From Paralvinella palmiformis (taxonomy: Eukaryota; Annelida; Polychaeta; Terebellida; Alvinellidae): 64,000 bases of DNA. This document shows, one piece after another, positions 41,046 through 53,386 of this stretch (its first letter is position 1; the number at the start of each line of letters is the position of its first letter). Where the stretch lies: the NCBI GenBank assembly GCA_025642065.1, contig JAODUP010000118.1, positions 248,001-312,000 of the forward strand, in the 5' to 3' direction. The notes beneath the pieces are model-generated. The model ran no database searches, was not told where the DNA came from, and saw nothing but the letters and a program-made list of their open reading frames with translations. The position numbers and the translations under genes are program-made.

Positions 41046-44000
41046 GTGTGTTTTGAATGACTGACAACGTTTTATTGCTTTTTCTGTTACTAGGATATGT
41101 ACTCATTCCAAAACAGGTGTATGCAAAACTGGCACCCTTGGAAAAATGTTTTTACAGGCCAAATTCAAAATAGCCACCAGAATCTTCGGAGCTAAACCCA
41201 AAATAGTAAAAATACATAATATCACTCTGCGAATGACACGATCAGGGTTTGATTAGTATTTATTTAAGTGGAAACCATGCTTTATTATACATTTTTAGGT
41301 TTTTTCGCGTAACAAATTCAAAAATGGCCACCACAAATCGACAGTTAGCATTTGCATCCAAAACGTGATCATTCCCCAGAAAAAAAAAAACTGTGATATT
41401 TTCTAGGTTTCTATTTTTATTGAATGGAAAATTACAGATGAGGATAATGTGGACATTAGTGCCACCATTGGGCTAAATATGGCATTTAAATATATCCAAA
41501 ATGGCCGCCAAAAGTAAATCCAAACAACAAATTTGAGACTCTCTCTTTCCTTCGACTTGCACAATAATAATTTAACATATAGCTGCGGTTATTACTGTGC
41601 ATCAATAAGTTTATGCTGCTTATCTGAACAGGGATGCAACACCATGGAAAAAAAGTGGATACCTTAAAGTCTATGTCACAACCATAGCATAACGCACATT
41701 CATAAAGTGGATCAATGGATAATTAAAGCAATGGGGCGTCATAGTTGAAGGCAACATGTAGAATTATGATTTAATTGAAAGGAGCATTTAGTATTATGAT
41801 CTAAAACGTCATAGCATGAAAATAAACAGAGCCACACAAAAACAACGAGTTGAAAGGTAGCCATGGTTTCTCATATTGCACCCAGTTCTGTTAACAGAGT
41901 TCATTCTCTTCTTCATCTTCCTCGTCATCATCGACAGAAGCAAGACCAGTCTTGGATTTTTTATTACAACAGTTCTCTCTCTGTTTGATACACACAAAAT
42001 ATTTAACATGCAAGCTGGGCAATAACAAATGATCGAGCACCTAGCAGAAGAACATGACCTATCCTATGAGCAGCAACACCTTACCATCTTCATGATATCA
42101 AAAGGCAATGGTGATCTATCTGGTGGAATTGCTACAGGAAGCAACAAAGTAGAATCCCTCTCTAATGTCCAACCATAGTATATTGGGTTCAGAGCAGGTG
42201 GGTCAGCCTCTAAAGCAGACAGCCAGATCATTGCCTGTTAGTGAGCCCTATGAAGGTGTTCCTCAGAGCAGTTCTTGCAGTTATGGAGCAGATGCTATAG
42301 TGGGCTTGGCCATTTTTGATGCCCAAACATCATACCGAATGATTGACATATCCCACAACCTTTGATCCATAGCATGCTCCAAATAATTTAGTGGACTCAG
42401 TAAGAACATCAGCCGTCTGTGCTTCCTGTCTTCCTAGCCTGGCAGTGATACAGCATCACACCCGGAAAGAGCATGTGCTCCCAACAGTTGCTAACACAAG
42501 ACAACTTGTTTTCTCACCGTTTTCTTGATGTCTATCACTGATCTACCGGCACTGGTGCCTGCCATTGCCAAGTTGCATGCCAATTTTTGCACCGAATAGA
42601 AGTGGACTAGAAGAAGAAAGACATCTGTGTCATCGCAAATCACCTTGATACTGATTATCTCATAGTGTAGTTGTGCCATTGCTTATTTCAATTGGGGTTG
42701 GTGCTTGCCCTGTTATAACAAGTTTATTTTCACATTCACATATAATCTCTCTTTGTTGCTTCAGGTTCTTCCAAATGTAATCAATTAGCTGAACTTTATT
42801 TTCAACTACAGTGAGTGACACCTGTGGTGGAAATGGCGTATGGGAACTCAATTTATTATGTCTGCTTGCAACCCGTCCACTCGCAATGTATGTGTTACAT
42901 CCTTGATGCTCTGCGGGTAACAGCAGTTAAACACGAGGTATCTTCAAAGAGCGGATGGCACAGGCCGTATAATTGCTGACAAAGTCCTGCACTGTTCCAT
43001 TTGTTGGCCATTTGTACCACCCAAAGTAAAACACGACCATCAATGATAACAAGCTGATGTGGCACATCCAGTCTTACGGTGTTTTACTAGGAGTTTGCTC
43101 TTCAGCACCGACTTTGTTGTAGTGACTGGCATCTCTCCATTTTCAAACATTGAAGCTGGTGATTATAATAATTCATATGCCAGTACTTCTTTAACATCAA
43201 TTTCTCTGGAATTTTGAGGACCCATAACTCTAGAATAGATGAGCTCTTATATCATACGCTGTTGTCTGATCAACCTGGATATGTTTGTTTTTTTGGTAAT
43301 TGCCAGTGTTATGACTTTCTTGGAAAATGACGAGTAACAACATTCTGGCCAGAGTGACTCATATTCTTGCATTTGGTGGGTTCCTATGGAAATCGACTTA
43401 TCCACGTTAACATTGCCTCCTGTAATTCTGCCAGTCACAAGATTGATAGCTGGATGGGTCCAAAATGGATCAATGGCTGTACTTAGTTTAGCTCGAAGTT
43501 TCTCTCGACCTGTGGCATCTGATTTGCCCCTTGCATGCATCTCCTCTTTGTGTTGGATTATTTGCTTCCCTTGAGAACCACGTTTCATTCCACTGACATC
43601 ATCAGTAATCCGACTACACGCATGTAAACTGAAAGCCCACTTAGCTACTGTATTCGGTTTCAGGGTAACGCCGATTAAGCCACCAGCCGTGTCCATACCA
43701 CATGAAGGTTGTTTAAATATATATATGCCGAACCACATGCAGTTCCATATTCCTGGTTTATGGAGCATCACATGGTTACCCTCCATAGATTTTGAAAACA
43801 TGTCACAAGGTAGCCGTTCGATATATCTGTGATAGCGTGAAAATGTTAAAAATAGTTAATGACTTGGTAAATGACCTTACGCGCACTAAATATGGAATGG
43901 ACACAAATGTAGTAACGTAGTTGACTTCACAAAAGCTAACACTTTATATATTAACTACATTAAACTAGAATAACATTTCAATATGTTTACTGTTATTAAT

Positions 44001-45193
44001 ATGCATTTTTTCAAACTTGGCATAATGTAAATGTCCTGCAGCAAAGACGTACGGGATGATTGCATTCACTGCCCAAATGTGAGTGGCCAATCAGCTTCCA
44101 GCTCTGCTCTGATAAAGATCATGATAGTGAATACTGGTTTAATCAGGTTGTCCACACAAAGTTGAATGGTTCGACTGTGAGGAGCTCTTAGCTCAAGGAT
44201 GTCCATCAAATCATCATGGCATACTGTAGTATCTAGGATACTCCGAATAAATTTTCTACAAACATTCGAAGAGCTCTTAAATTCTGTCGATATTTCTTCC
44301 CAGAAAGCAGCATCTTTGAAACACCCCCAAACGCTTCTTTTATAACATACTCTAGGCCACTGTTAGCCATCAATGTGCCTATTAAAAAGCTCATTAACAT
44401 GTGCATGCCTCCCAGACGGGGTAACAATATATGGAAGAGTTCTGTATATCCCTATGCGATTCCCACAGTGAGTTTGTATGGCTAGTTGTGTTATTTGTAA
44501 AATGGTTGATCTGATTGTTGGGATGCATGTGATGATGTTGCCGATGATAATGGCTGGCATGGCCAAATCCAGTTCGGGTGTCATTCGGGACAGTAGTACC
44601 AGTACAGTTGAGCTTGCTACAGTAGTTGCACTCTCTAAGGTTATTCTAGTTTGGTAGGATTGTTTATCTGGCACAAACTCTTTATATATGCTCAGTTTCG
44701 TCAAATGGATATATAGACACATAGACAAGCCAAATAGACGTATGTATGGACAAATGGCATGGCTGCAAGATGCAACAATAGATAGAGATAGACAGACATA
44801 TTGAGATCAAATAAGCAAATAAACTATTTGTCTCCTTTCACTCCCTCTGTACATTTATCAGTAATCACATACCGACAAATATTTCGAGAAACCAGTTTCT
44901 TTTCATATTTTTAACTCAAATTAAATTCTCTGGAACCCATTTTAAATTAGTTTTTTTTATTCTCTTAAACCAAACTGTATTTTGTTATCAGAATAATTAT
45001 CTGATATGATTTTCTGTTTGATAATAATAGAAAACTCAGCAATACTTGTATGTTTGGAGCGGCCATATTTAATGTTGCTCATAACAGATTTTGCTTAAGG
45101 GTGCCAGAGTCACATACACTGGTTTTGGGGTCAGAAGATGTGCAAATATAAGAAACTGCAATAAAACGCTGTCCGTCATTAAAAACACACTTC
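41046..45193 (-). mobile_element. TIR DNA transposon (~4.15 kb) carrying a PIN/XPG-like protein remnant
   Basis: The ends are long imperfect inverted repeats: left 41046-41180, right 45060-45193. Shared blocks include GTGTGTTTTGAATGAC (right GTGTGTTTTTAATGAC), CGTTTTATTGC, CCAAAAC.GGTGTATG and CTGGCACCCTT, roughly 70% identity by eye. AGAGAAAA flanks both sides (41038-41045, 45194-45201); the ends are offset by 3 bp, so the duplication may be 5-8 bp. Subterminal units near CAAAATGGCCGCCA recur on the left (about 41160, 41325, 41500) and once on the right (about 45060). The insertion splits a LINE. The only recognisable cargo is the decayed gene described next. I do not recognise a DDE transposase. 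The superfamily is unknown to me. Confidence 0.78.
41890..44728 (-). pseudogene. Copy B: uncharacterised transposon protein with FEN1/XPG-like motifs
   Basis: Broken - strand frames keep one protein order. 44728-44363: ASSTVLVLLSRMTPELDLAM. 43801-43247: TAGGLIGVTLKPNTVAKWAF, DPFWTHPAINLVTGRI and NVDKSISIGTHQMQEYESLWP. About 43.2-42.85 kb: RVMGPQNSREIDVKEVLAYEL, VIIDGRVLLWV and YLVFNCCYPQSIKDVTHTLR. 42851-42491: PPQVSLTVVENKVQLIDYI and VICDDTDVFLLLVHFYSVQK. Then LLGAHALSGCDAVS (about 42.45 kb) and an acidic C-terminus with DDDEEDEEE (about 41.9 kb). IDG..LLW, VF(N/D)....SIK, DDTDV and SGCD fit the order of FEN1/XPG-like PIN-fold active-site motifs; this is inference. The E-EAD box seen in copy A is deleted here. 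Multiple frameshifts make it a pseudogene. An intact relative would probably exceed 900 residues. Confidence 0.72.
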
Positions 45194-46833
45194 AGAGAAA
45201 ATCCGTGTTTGGCACGATCTACTCGTGTCAGGTATCATAAAGCTGTCGAGATATTCAACTTTCAAGAAAAACAATTCTTAGCCGAAAAAAGGTCAAGGCT
45301 CTTGTCTGAAAACCAGCGGGATATTTGGGATGAAGTCGAACGTATTGATAGTCACTGTAATACTCTGTCAAAATTAGTTAAAGCCAAACAAAGTGATCTA
45401 TAAATTAGTAATGTGTTCGCCTGAGAAATATAAACATTTGTATAATTGTGTAAGTTATGACGGATGTGAAATGTATGGTGGATAAGAGTCGCTAAATATG
45501 GGTATTAAGTCACGATGTGAGACAGATCTTTGTCATGATATCAGCCTTAGTATTGCATCGGATGTTATCAGTAAATTGAACTGTAACAAATCAGATGGTG
45601 TTCGTGTTCTATTGTCATTTCATTTACATCTATTGTAACTTTTGACAGCCATGCTGCGATATGGTGTCTCATCTCAGAGTATGGGTCTAAGAACAATCAC
45701 CTCAATACCCTAAAAAACGCAAAACAAATGTCCAAATGACAGCATTAATTATAGAGCTATCTCTCTCTTGGTAACTTAATAGGCAAGGATTTGAATACTA
45801 TTATACTGGAAGATAATGTGAATATTCTTAATTCAAGGGATGTACAGTTTGGATTCAAACCCAAAATCGTAACCACCCAGTGTACTTTTGTTCTGAATAA
45901 AAATAATAGTTTATTACCTCAGACACGATTCATCCAGATACCTTGTATTACTTGACGCATCTCAGGTTTTGGATCGTGTTAAATATGTGAAAATGTTTCG
46001 ATTATTAATACAACGGGATATATGCTCATTAACTGCCAAGTTTCTGGCTAATCTATATACTAGTCAATCTATCAGGGTTGGCTTTAATGCCAGTTATTAT
46101 TGTTAAACTGTCATACAAATATTGACAATACAAGATATTGAAGTAAACAATATACCTATCCAGGTGTCTGAGAGTGGTATTCATGAAGGTCACCATATTG
46201 GTACAGATTGTAACCATGATTCTATAAGAAAAGGAATTAGTAATCTTGTCTACATGACCAACTATCTATGACTGCCAAATATGGCTATTGTAATTTATTA
46301 ATAAAATTGCACATCTTTGACACATGTTGTACAAACTTTATGGTAGCACTTTGTGGAACATTAAAACATGTTATATTAGTAGATTTTGTATCAACTAGCG
46401 AAAGTGTGTACGATGAATCTTGGGTGTCCCATGGATGATTCATGGCAGAATACTAAAACATTTAATACGAGAACAAGGTCAATATATTCAAACCTGATTA
46501 TTAGTTAGATTCCTTTTCATTCTATTGTGATGTTGTCCACACCAATAATAAGTATGTTAGCGTGTGTAGTTCACTTTGTACAAGATCAAATACAATTACA
46601 ACATCAAATCTTAGGTTACTTTTGTAGGCATTAATAATAATGGATAATATTGTATTGATTTAAGTGTTTTCTTAAAAATAAAAAAGTTGTACATTGCATC
46701 AAATTGTTCAGGTCGATGTACAGCAATATGTATATGTGTTAAAGAGTTATGTTTAATGAGGGATGGCTATTACCTACCTGGCTTTAATCAAGGTATCCTG
46801 ACAACTCTGCTAAAAGAACTATGTGTGAATTAA

Positions 46834-46945
46834 TATTTCTATACCTCTTGTCTAATCATTGCACCCATGACCTGTGCCATATATTTGCATATATGCACTT
46901 GTATAATTATTGTTCAATGTTTTGTACGAAACAAAGGATAAATAT
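46834..46945 (+). other. LINE 3' untranslated region
   Basis: About 100 bp of AT-rich DNA between the LINE stop codon and the inverted repeat that starts the next repeat cluster. There is no clear poly(A) tail. Confidence 0.4.
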
Positions 46946-48548
46946 CAACACAACTCCAGTAAAATAACTTAAACTCGATTACAAAATTCTCAACCCTAAT
47001 AATTACTTCAGTAAAACAAAACAACATTTCCTGAAGTCGATCTCATCCGAAGCTTCAACAAACCTTTATTATTGACAGCAGTCATATCTCAATACATACA
47101 CAATTGCGATTAATATGTGTGTTAGCTTGTTCGGCTTCTATACAGTGTGTGTGTGTGTGTTATGTTACATATAATAAAGGCGTGGGCTCAGGTTTTTGTG
47201 ATGTTTATAATTCTTACAGAATTATGACCAAACGACTACTACCTAAGTAGAAAACAAATTATATATATTAGTACATATATAACACAGCTATAACTGGAAA
47301 TAAAGCATATATATCAGTACATATAATATATATTATGATAATAATTCTAATACCTCCGACAATAGCAAAAATAATAGTATTTTCACTCAGCCCAAAATAG
47401 CACGACTAGTTTCGGTTATAAGAAACCTTTATCAAGTGCTTGTGTCTAAAGTATTTACTTTGCCAGCAATATTTATACCAGAATTCCCTAGCTAGTTTTA
47501 AATTTCAAACCAGAATCTAGAAACTGTTAGCCTCTGTAGCCTTTGTCTAGAACGAAGCGCTGTTACTATAATCAAAACAACTGTTTTGATTAGAGTAATT
47601 GAAAATAAACCAACTTTCCAATTTTTCTTTCATAACTGTAAAGATACCAAAACACACATATTAATAGTAATTAACTGTGTGTACTGAAATCTAACCGCTG
47701 TCAGTAATGAATGTTTGTTACAGCTTCGGTTGAGATCTACTTCAGGAAATATTGCTTTCTTTTACTAAAGTAATTACTAGGGCTGAGAATTTTTATAATT
47801 GGGTTTAAGTTGTTTTACTGGAGATGTGTTAAAAGAAAACCTATTCAGAGCTCCAGGAGACATTCACAGACTACACATCGGCATCAAAGGATTGGTACCA
47901 GAAGACCACTGTAGTCTCTATAACTTAACAAACCTTTATTATTGACAGCAGTCATATCTCAATACATACACAATTGCGATTAATATGTGTGTTAGCTTGT
48001 TCGGCTTCTATACATTGTCGTGTTGTGTTATGTTACATATAATAAAGGCGTGGGCTCAGGTTTTGTGAATGTTTATAATTCTTACAGAATTATGACCAAA
48101 GATACACCTAAAGTAGAAGAACAAATATCAATTAGTACAATACGCAGCTCATAAGGAAATAAAGCATATATATCAATACTATGAATATAATCCTATCTCC
48201 GCAGAAAATATACCTACAATAGCAAGACAGTTATCAGTAACCGCCCCTATAGGACTAGTGGATTATAAGAACTGCTTGTGTTGCCCAGCGTTAACCCATA
48301 ATCCGTGCTTTGTTACAACGAGCTCGAGTTCAACCTGTAACTGTCGACTAATTATAATGAAGTTTGATGAGTTTTAGTCCAACCAGGCAACTGGTAGGTT
48401 TTTTCTCTAACTCCGAAATTGACTTTAATATATAACTGAGTGTTCCACCATGCAAACATTGTATAGTACGCTCATTCATTCACAACAACAGTAGAAACCA
48501 GGTGGTTATAGGAGGTTCTAAATTAACAAAGCTCCAGGAGACATCGTT
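46946..48548. mobile_element. Nested inverted and direct repeats, possibly Penelope- or DIRS-like
   Basis: A 108-bp segment at 46946-47053 is the inverted complement of 47723-47830. A second unit (starting ACAAACCTTTATTATTGACA) is present as a direct repeat at 47058-about 47445 and 47938-about 48285. A third motif (GCTCCAGGAGACAT) recurs at about 47853 and 48533. So an ~880-bp unit is duplicated, the second copy lacking the inverted segment. On the - strand the unit contains ACTTGATAAAGGTTTCTTAT and CGAAACTAGTCGTG, reminiscent of long-terminal segments of Penelope-like elements. No reverse transcriptase is present. The classification is tentative. Confidence 0.5.
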
Positions 48549-49820
48549 AAATATAACGTTTTCCTACATTTTGCTAGAAACCAAGGAACCAGCTAGATTT
48601 TTGTGTTTAGAATAAGCTGTGATGATTCTATATTCAAAATCATTCAACACTTCTTTCTGTTGGAGAATTTTATAATGTTTTTTAATTATTGTTGCTGTTA
48701 TGTTAGCCGTTTTTGAAAATGGTACCACAAATGGGACAACTCCTCGTTATTGTCATTATTGTCATGTTAAGTAATTTCATTTTGTTTATCTGTGCGTGTG
48801 TGTTTGTTTATATATGTGTGTGTGTGTGCGTGTGCGTGTGTGCGTTTATATAATGACACTGGCTCAGAACATCAACTGGCTCAGAAACCTATACCTCAAC
48901 AAATCTATAAATAAATAAAACTATACAAACTTCAAACTAAATATATAATATATCTGTACATACATCTGTACATACGTAGGACATGTACATGTGCCCGGGC
49001 TACTCATCAGCCTGTGGACTCCGACTAAACCACTTTGTGTACGCGACAAATAAGGAAAGCAGCTACATGCAGGCTACGTACAGAACACAGAAGTACATAC
49101 AAAAATACCATTTGACATCACATCTTTCAGTAAACAATAACACGTGCGTGTGGTTCAGTGGTTAGTTAGTATACATATACAAGATAACTATTTTGAAACG
49201 GCAGTTTTCATTCAGCATTAATTTCCTGTGATTCAAACCAAACCTATACATAAGAACATTTCGACATCACAGATGCTGACCCGGGCTTCATTCTGAGTTC
49301 CAATAACCAAACAAATCCTACCTATATCAACAGACCTCCGACAGGTCCGGCGTCGCAAGTTAATCTCTAATCAAGCGCTTCAACCAGCATAACAGCTTGT
49401 CGAACACGTGACAATTTTGTTGCGTGCACCTACATATGCAAGCAGCAAAGTAGCAATACTGCATAATGGATTATTACTGGATTAGAACGAAATATCGTCT
49501 CAATCGTTAGGAAATACTATGATTTACTCAAACCTAACAGCTAATCCTCATACTTTTCCGTTCATTCATCACTAAGTGAACCTTTATGCAGGCCTAATTT
49601 AGCGTCCCTAAGTATATGCAGTTAGGTGTGGTAGGATCTAATTAAAGCATCTATCCGTTTGATCTATTTGACCTATAGTCGAAAACAGCGGATTTCAAGC
49701 AGATCTCTGATTCTGCGAATGACACAAGGGATTATAATAGCTATGCATTCTATAATTTCGGAACGGTTTAACCTAATTACCTCACACTATGGGGCAAAAA
49801 CTCAGCTCGCATCTTAGATG

Positions 49821-49851
<31 letters not shown>

Positions 49852-50149
49852 CGTGTGCATGCACTGTATTCAATTATAGCTACATTGCTTGTAGTTTGGG
49901 GAGTATCCCCACGATGTCGCTTGTTTGGCAAAAGCCTTTACAATAGCTACATTATATCATATGTCTGTATATATACGCACACACACACACGCCAAACTTA
50001 AATATCCAAACTTAAAAAATAAACACCTTTATTAATCTATACACACATAAATCAACATATGCAAAAATGTTAATTTGCATACATTTTAAGATACGTAAAC
50101 CTAAACCCGTACACGAACTTGCTATGATCATCACAAAACACCTAGAAGG
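48549..50149. other. No gene; GT/GC repeats
   Basis: GT-rich simple repeats at about 48797-48845 and 49822-49860, a short CA repeat at 49979-49991 and AT-rich DNA. The open frame at 48983-49165 shows no recognisable motif. Confidence 0.45.
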
Positions 50150-52443
50150 AAGACACAAGAGGGGAATAATCCTGTATACTAAGTCCCACTTAAATGCAAC
50201 CTTCAGCCACATAGCAGGAACATTTTGAAGAATCCATATGGTGTGAGCTGAAACTGAAGGGAGCAGACAATCTGATGGTTGGTGTGGTTTATTGATCACC
50301 CAACTGCACCAGGGACTACCATGATGACTTGAAATCGTTAATGCACAATGCCACTAAAGTAAATACAAGCCACATTATGATAATGGGAGATTTTAGCTAT
50401 GGTGAAATTAACTGGAAGAATGGAACCTCACCTAACGCACTAACAAACCCAGCCACAGCATTTGTGGAAACACTCAGGGACCTTTGCTTTCATCAGCATA
50501 CCACAGAGCCAACACACTACAGAGCTGACTTGCGTCCAACTACACTTGACTTCGTAATCACAAACGAAGAAGGCATGGTTGACAACTTGGCCCTAAATGC
50601 ACCTGTAGGAAAAGCCATAATTTAAAATCATTTTTACTTTTATGTGTTACACTGAGATGCCAGCCAAGAAAACACTGAAATTTCAATACCAGTTCATGAA
50701 CAGCATAAAACATCTGATGGACAAACACATCCCCAAATCAAGATCACATATGCAAAATGAAAGAAAACGACCAATCTACATGACAGCAAGGGCTAGAGAG
50801 AAGGTAAGATTGAAGGAAGCTGCTTTTTCCACCTGGCGATGCACCAGAAGTGTACAAGATTATAAACAATACACCCAAACAATAAATCATGCAAAATAGG
50901 AGTGTCGTAAACCACAAAAGGAGTTCGAGAAGAAACTAGCGAAAGAGTAAGAAAACCCCAAAAGCCTACTGTAAACACGCACAATCTAAGCTTAAAACAA
51001 GAACAGGCATCGCACACTTATCCCGAGAAGATGGTAGTCTCACTACAACAGACAAGCAGAAGGCGGATATATTAAACAGCTTTTCCTTTTCTGTATTCAA
51101 AAGAGAAGATACAAACAACATGCCGGATACATTCACAAGCCGTACAGACAGTGAATTGATGGATATAAAAATTACACCAGGAGATGTAGCAAAGAAGCTA
51201 TCCAAGATGAATCCAAACAAATCCCCACGACCCGATCGAGCTGCACCCAGAGTATTAAAAGAACTACAAAAAATTATAGCTGAACCACTATACCTGATCT
51301 TCAGACATTCTCTTGACCTGGGGAAAATACCAGTTGGCTGGAAGATGGCCAAAAACTACCCACCAGTAAGCCTAACGTCAGTCACCAGGGACCATATCAT
51401 ATGGTTAAAAACCAACTCCTCACAAAATGCCAACTTGGTTTCATCAAAGGTCGTTCATGTGTCATTCAGTTGTTGGCAGTCCTGGACAAATGGACAGAAG
51501 CACTGGACAAAGGAAATAATATGGATGCTGTGTATCTTGATTTTGCAAAAGCATTCGACTCTGTTCCGCATCAGCGACTCCTGATGAAAATCAAAGGATA
51601 TGGCATATCAGGTAAAATATAGAAATGGACAGAGGACTTTTTATTTCAGAGAAATCAACAAGTAGTTGTCAATAGCATGAAGTTACTGGTAGCGCTTGTT
51701 CTGAGTGGAATCCCTCAAGGTAGTGTGTTGGGGCCATTGCTATTTATCTGTTTCATTAACGACATGCCATAGGTGGCTTAATGCTGAAAAATGTAGTGAT
51801 GCATCTTGGTAGCCTCAATAAACGAATGGAGTATTACATGCACAAAGAGCGAGTACAGGTTAACGTACAGACCACAGAACTGGAAAAGGATCTTGTTGTG
51901 TATGTTGACACCAAGTTAATATTCAGTATGCATTGTGAAAAAAGGTAAATATGGCTAACAAACTATTAGGCCTGATCAGAAGATGTGTACCTTGATAATA
52001 CAACAGTGAATACTTTGTATACCTCTCTTGTTAGGCCACATCTCGAATAAGGGAACACTGCTTGGTGCCCAGTATTAAAAAAGACAGTGAACTGTTGGAG
52101 AATGCCCAATGTCGAGCAACACAACTAGCCCCGGCATTGAGGGACCTGTACTATATTGATAGAATTAATGCCCTAGATCTACCCAGCCTCTACTATAGAC
52201 GAGCTAAAGGTGACATGATAGAGACATATAAACTCATGTCTGGAATATATCCAATAGATGCTGAGTACATCAAAACCAGATGCACCATTCACTAGAGGTC
52301 ACAGTTTCAAGTGAAAGAAAGAAAGAAAGAAAGATCAATGCAAAATATGAGGCAACAATACTACAGCAACGAGATTTTAAACTCATGGAATGTGTTGCCT
52401 GCTAAATGCATTTAAAAACAGACTGGATAGTCATTGGCTGTAG
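50150..52443 (+). mobile_element. LINE remnant: endonuclease + reverse transcriptase, YADD deleted
   Basis: Order on the + strand: RRGIILYTKSHLNATFS (frameshifted), ESIWCELKLKGADNLMVGVV, SHIMIMGDFSYGEINWKNG, PTTLDFVITNEEGMVDNLAL, a linker with KRPIYMTARAREKVRLKEAA, then RT: VAKKLSKMNPNKSPRPDRAA, FIKGRSCVIQLLAVLDKW, AVYLDFAKAFDSVPHQRLL and SGIPQGSVLGPLLF..FIND. The sequence then jumps to RWLNAEKC, so the YADD box and about 50 residues are lost. It ends with LRDLYYIDRINALDLPSLYY, NSWNVLPAKC and KNRLDSHWL plus a stop at 52443. A short AAAG repeat (52314-52333) sits in the C-terminal region. CR1/jockey-like; 5' truncated and dead. Confidence 0.88.
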
Positions 52444-53202
52444 TTTAGATATAGCCAACACTCGGTACATGATGCATATAATTTAAACAAGTCTAATTTA
52501 GAAAGGTCTCGACCTGATACAGGCTATGTAGATTAACTAAAATCTGAAGCGGATGAGTTTGAGTAAACCTCTTTGCTGGCCGACAGAAACAGTGGCGCCA
52601 CCTTCCGTATTTCTTCTGGATAACGTTGTAATGGTTAAACATTAAAAGTAATTAATGTATGACATAACATAACGTCATGTGATGGCTCTATCTGCTAGTT
52701 GGTAGGAAGTGGGTCAAGTGCAAGATATGCACGCAAGTTATTTATTTATATAATAACTATTGATAAGTACTTTGTCATTAAGTGATAACAAGGGTTGCAA
52801 TTGGAGATGATTTCGATATATTATTTATTGCTGCATTATTATAACCTTATCATAATCATGTTATATAGCTTATTAAACTTAAAGCAATAAAGGCTTATTA
52901 ATGACAACGTTGTATAGAATAATAAATAATAGACTCAATAGAGAATAGTCTACATAATTGTGAACAGATACGAAATAGACTGCAATAATCTTTTTAATTT
53001 TATAATAATTAAATCTAGATCTATATAATAATAATATATAATTATATTTCATGGGAGCGTTTTTAAACTTAATTAAAACTACAAACTTTATTGGTTATAA
53101 AAAAATAAGTAAAATCTAAATTGAACTAAATTAAATTAAAATCTTAAACGAAAATTTTTTAAATTTATTACAATGGATTTAAATTTATTTATTTTTCTTC
53201 AG
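52444..53202. other. Intergenic, AT-rich
   Basis: LINE 3' flank followed by very AT-rich DNA, probably including an intron or promoter region of the transporter gene. No element was recognised. Confidence 0.4.
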
Positions 53203-53386
53203 GTTCCACTTCTTTCAGTGAAAATTAAGAGTTTGCAGATCAGTTTATATCCTGTGCGTTTCCATCACTGTCAAGTGTCAGAGTAGACAGAACACCATAT
53301 ATGTTGACATTTGAGGCTGTTTTCTTACCAGCCTTACGACCGAAGAGTTGATACAACACAACAGTAGCATTGCTTAACTGGACATC
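53203..53386 (+). other. Probable 5' UTR exon part of the SLC46-type gene
   Basis: A strong polypyrimidine tract and acceptor (tttatttttcttcag) ends at 53202, 184 nt upstream of the start codon. This suggests that the first coding exon begins here with untranslated sequence and that an upstream non-coding exon exists. Confidence 0.4.

Larger units (their letters stand above)
40340..46833 (+). mobile_element. LINE (endonuclease + RT) split by a DNA transposon
   Basis: Left part, 40340-41045: endonuclease pieces GRPHGGCVILLKDTLKCNF, then after a TA repeat (40571-40629) STLDHFLIFENSV and DGVNLSDHCPVI. Right part, 45194-46833: TRVRYHKAVEIFNFQEKQF, GIKSRCETDLCHDISLS, NYRAISLS, VQFGFKPK, LDAS..LDRVKYVKMFRLL, SESGIHEGHHIG, TNFYGSTLWN and the terminal LMRDGYYLPGFNQ followed by a stop at 46833. 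The strand, order and family style agree, so I read these as one element. The YxDD box is missing: sequence jumps from the palm to the C-terminal region. Ignoring the insert and one target copy, the reading passes the junction as DRRENPCLARSTRVRYHKAV, although stops precede it. Confidence 0.8.

Noticed and set aside
48980..49060. Hammerhead ribozyme on the - strand (CTGATGAG near 49005)
   Set aside because: No GAAA segment at the right distance and no convincing stem II.
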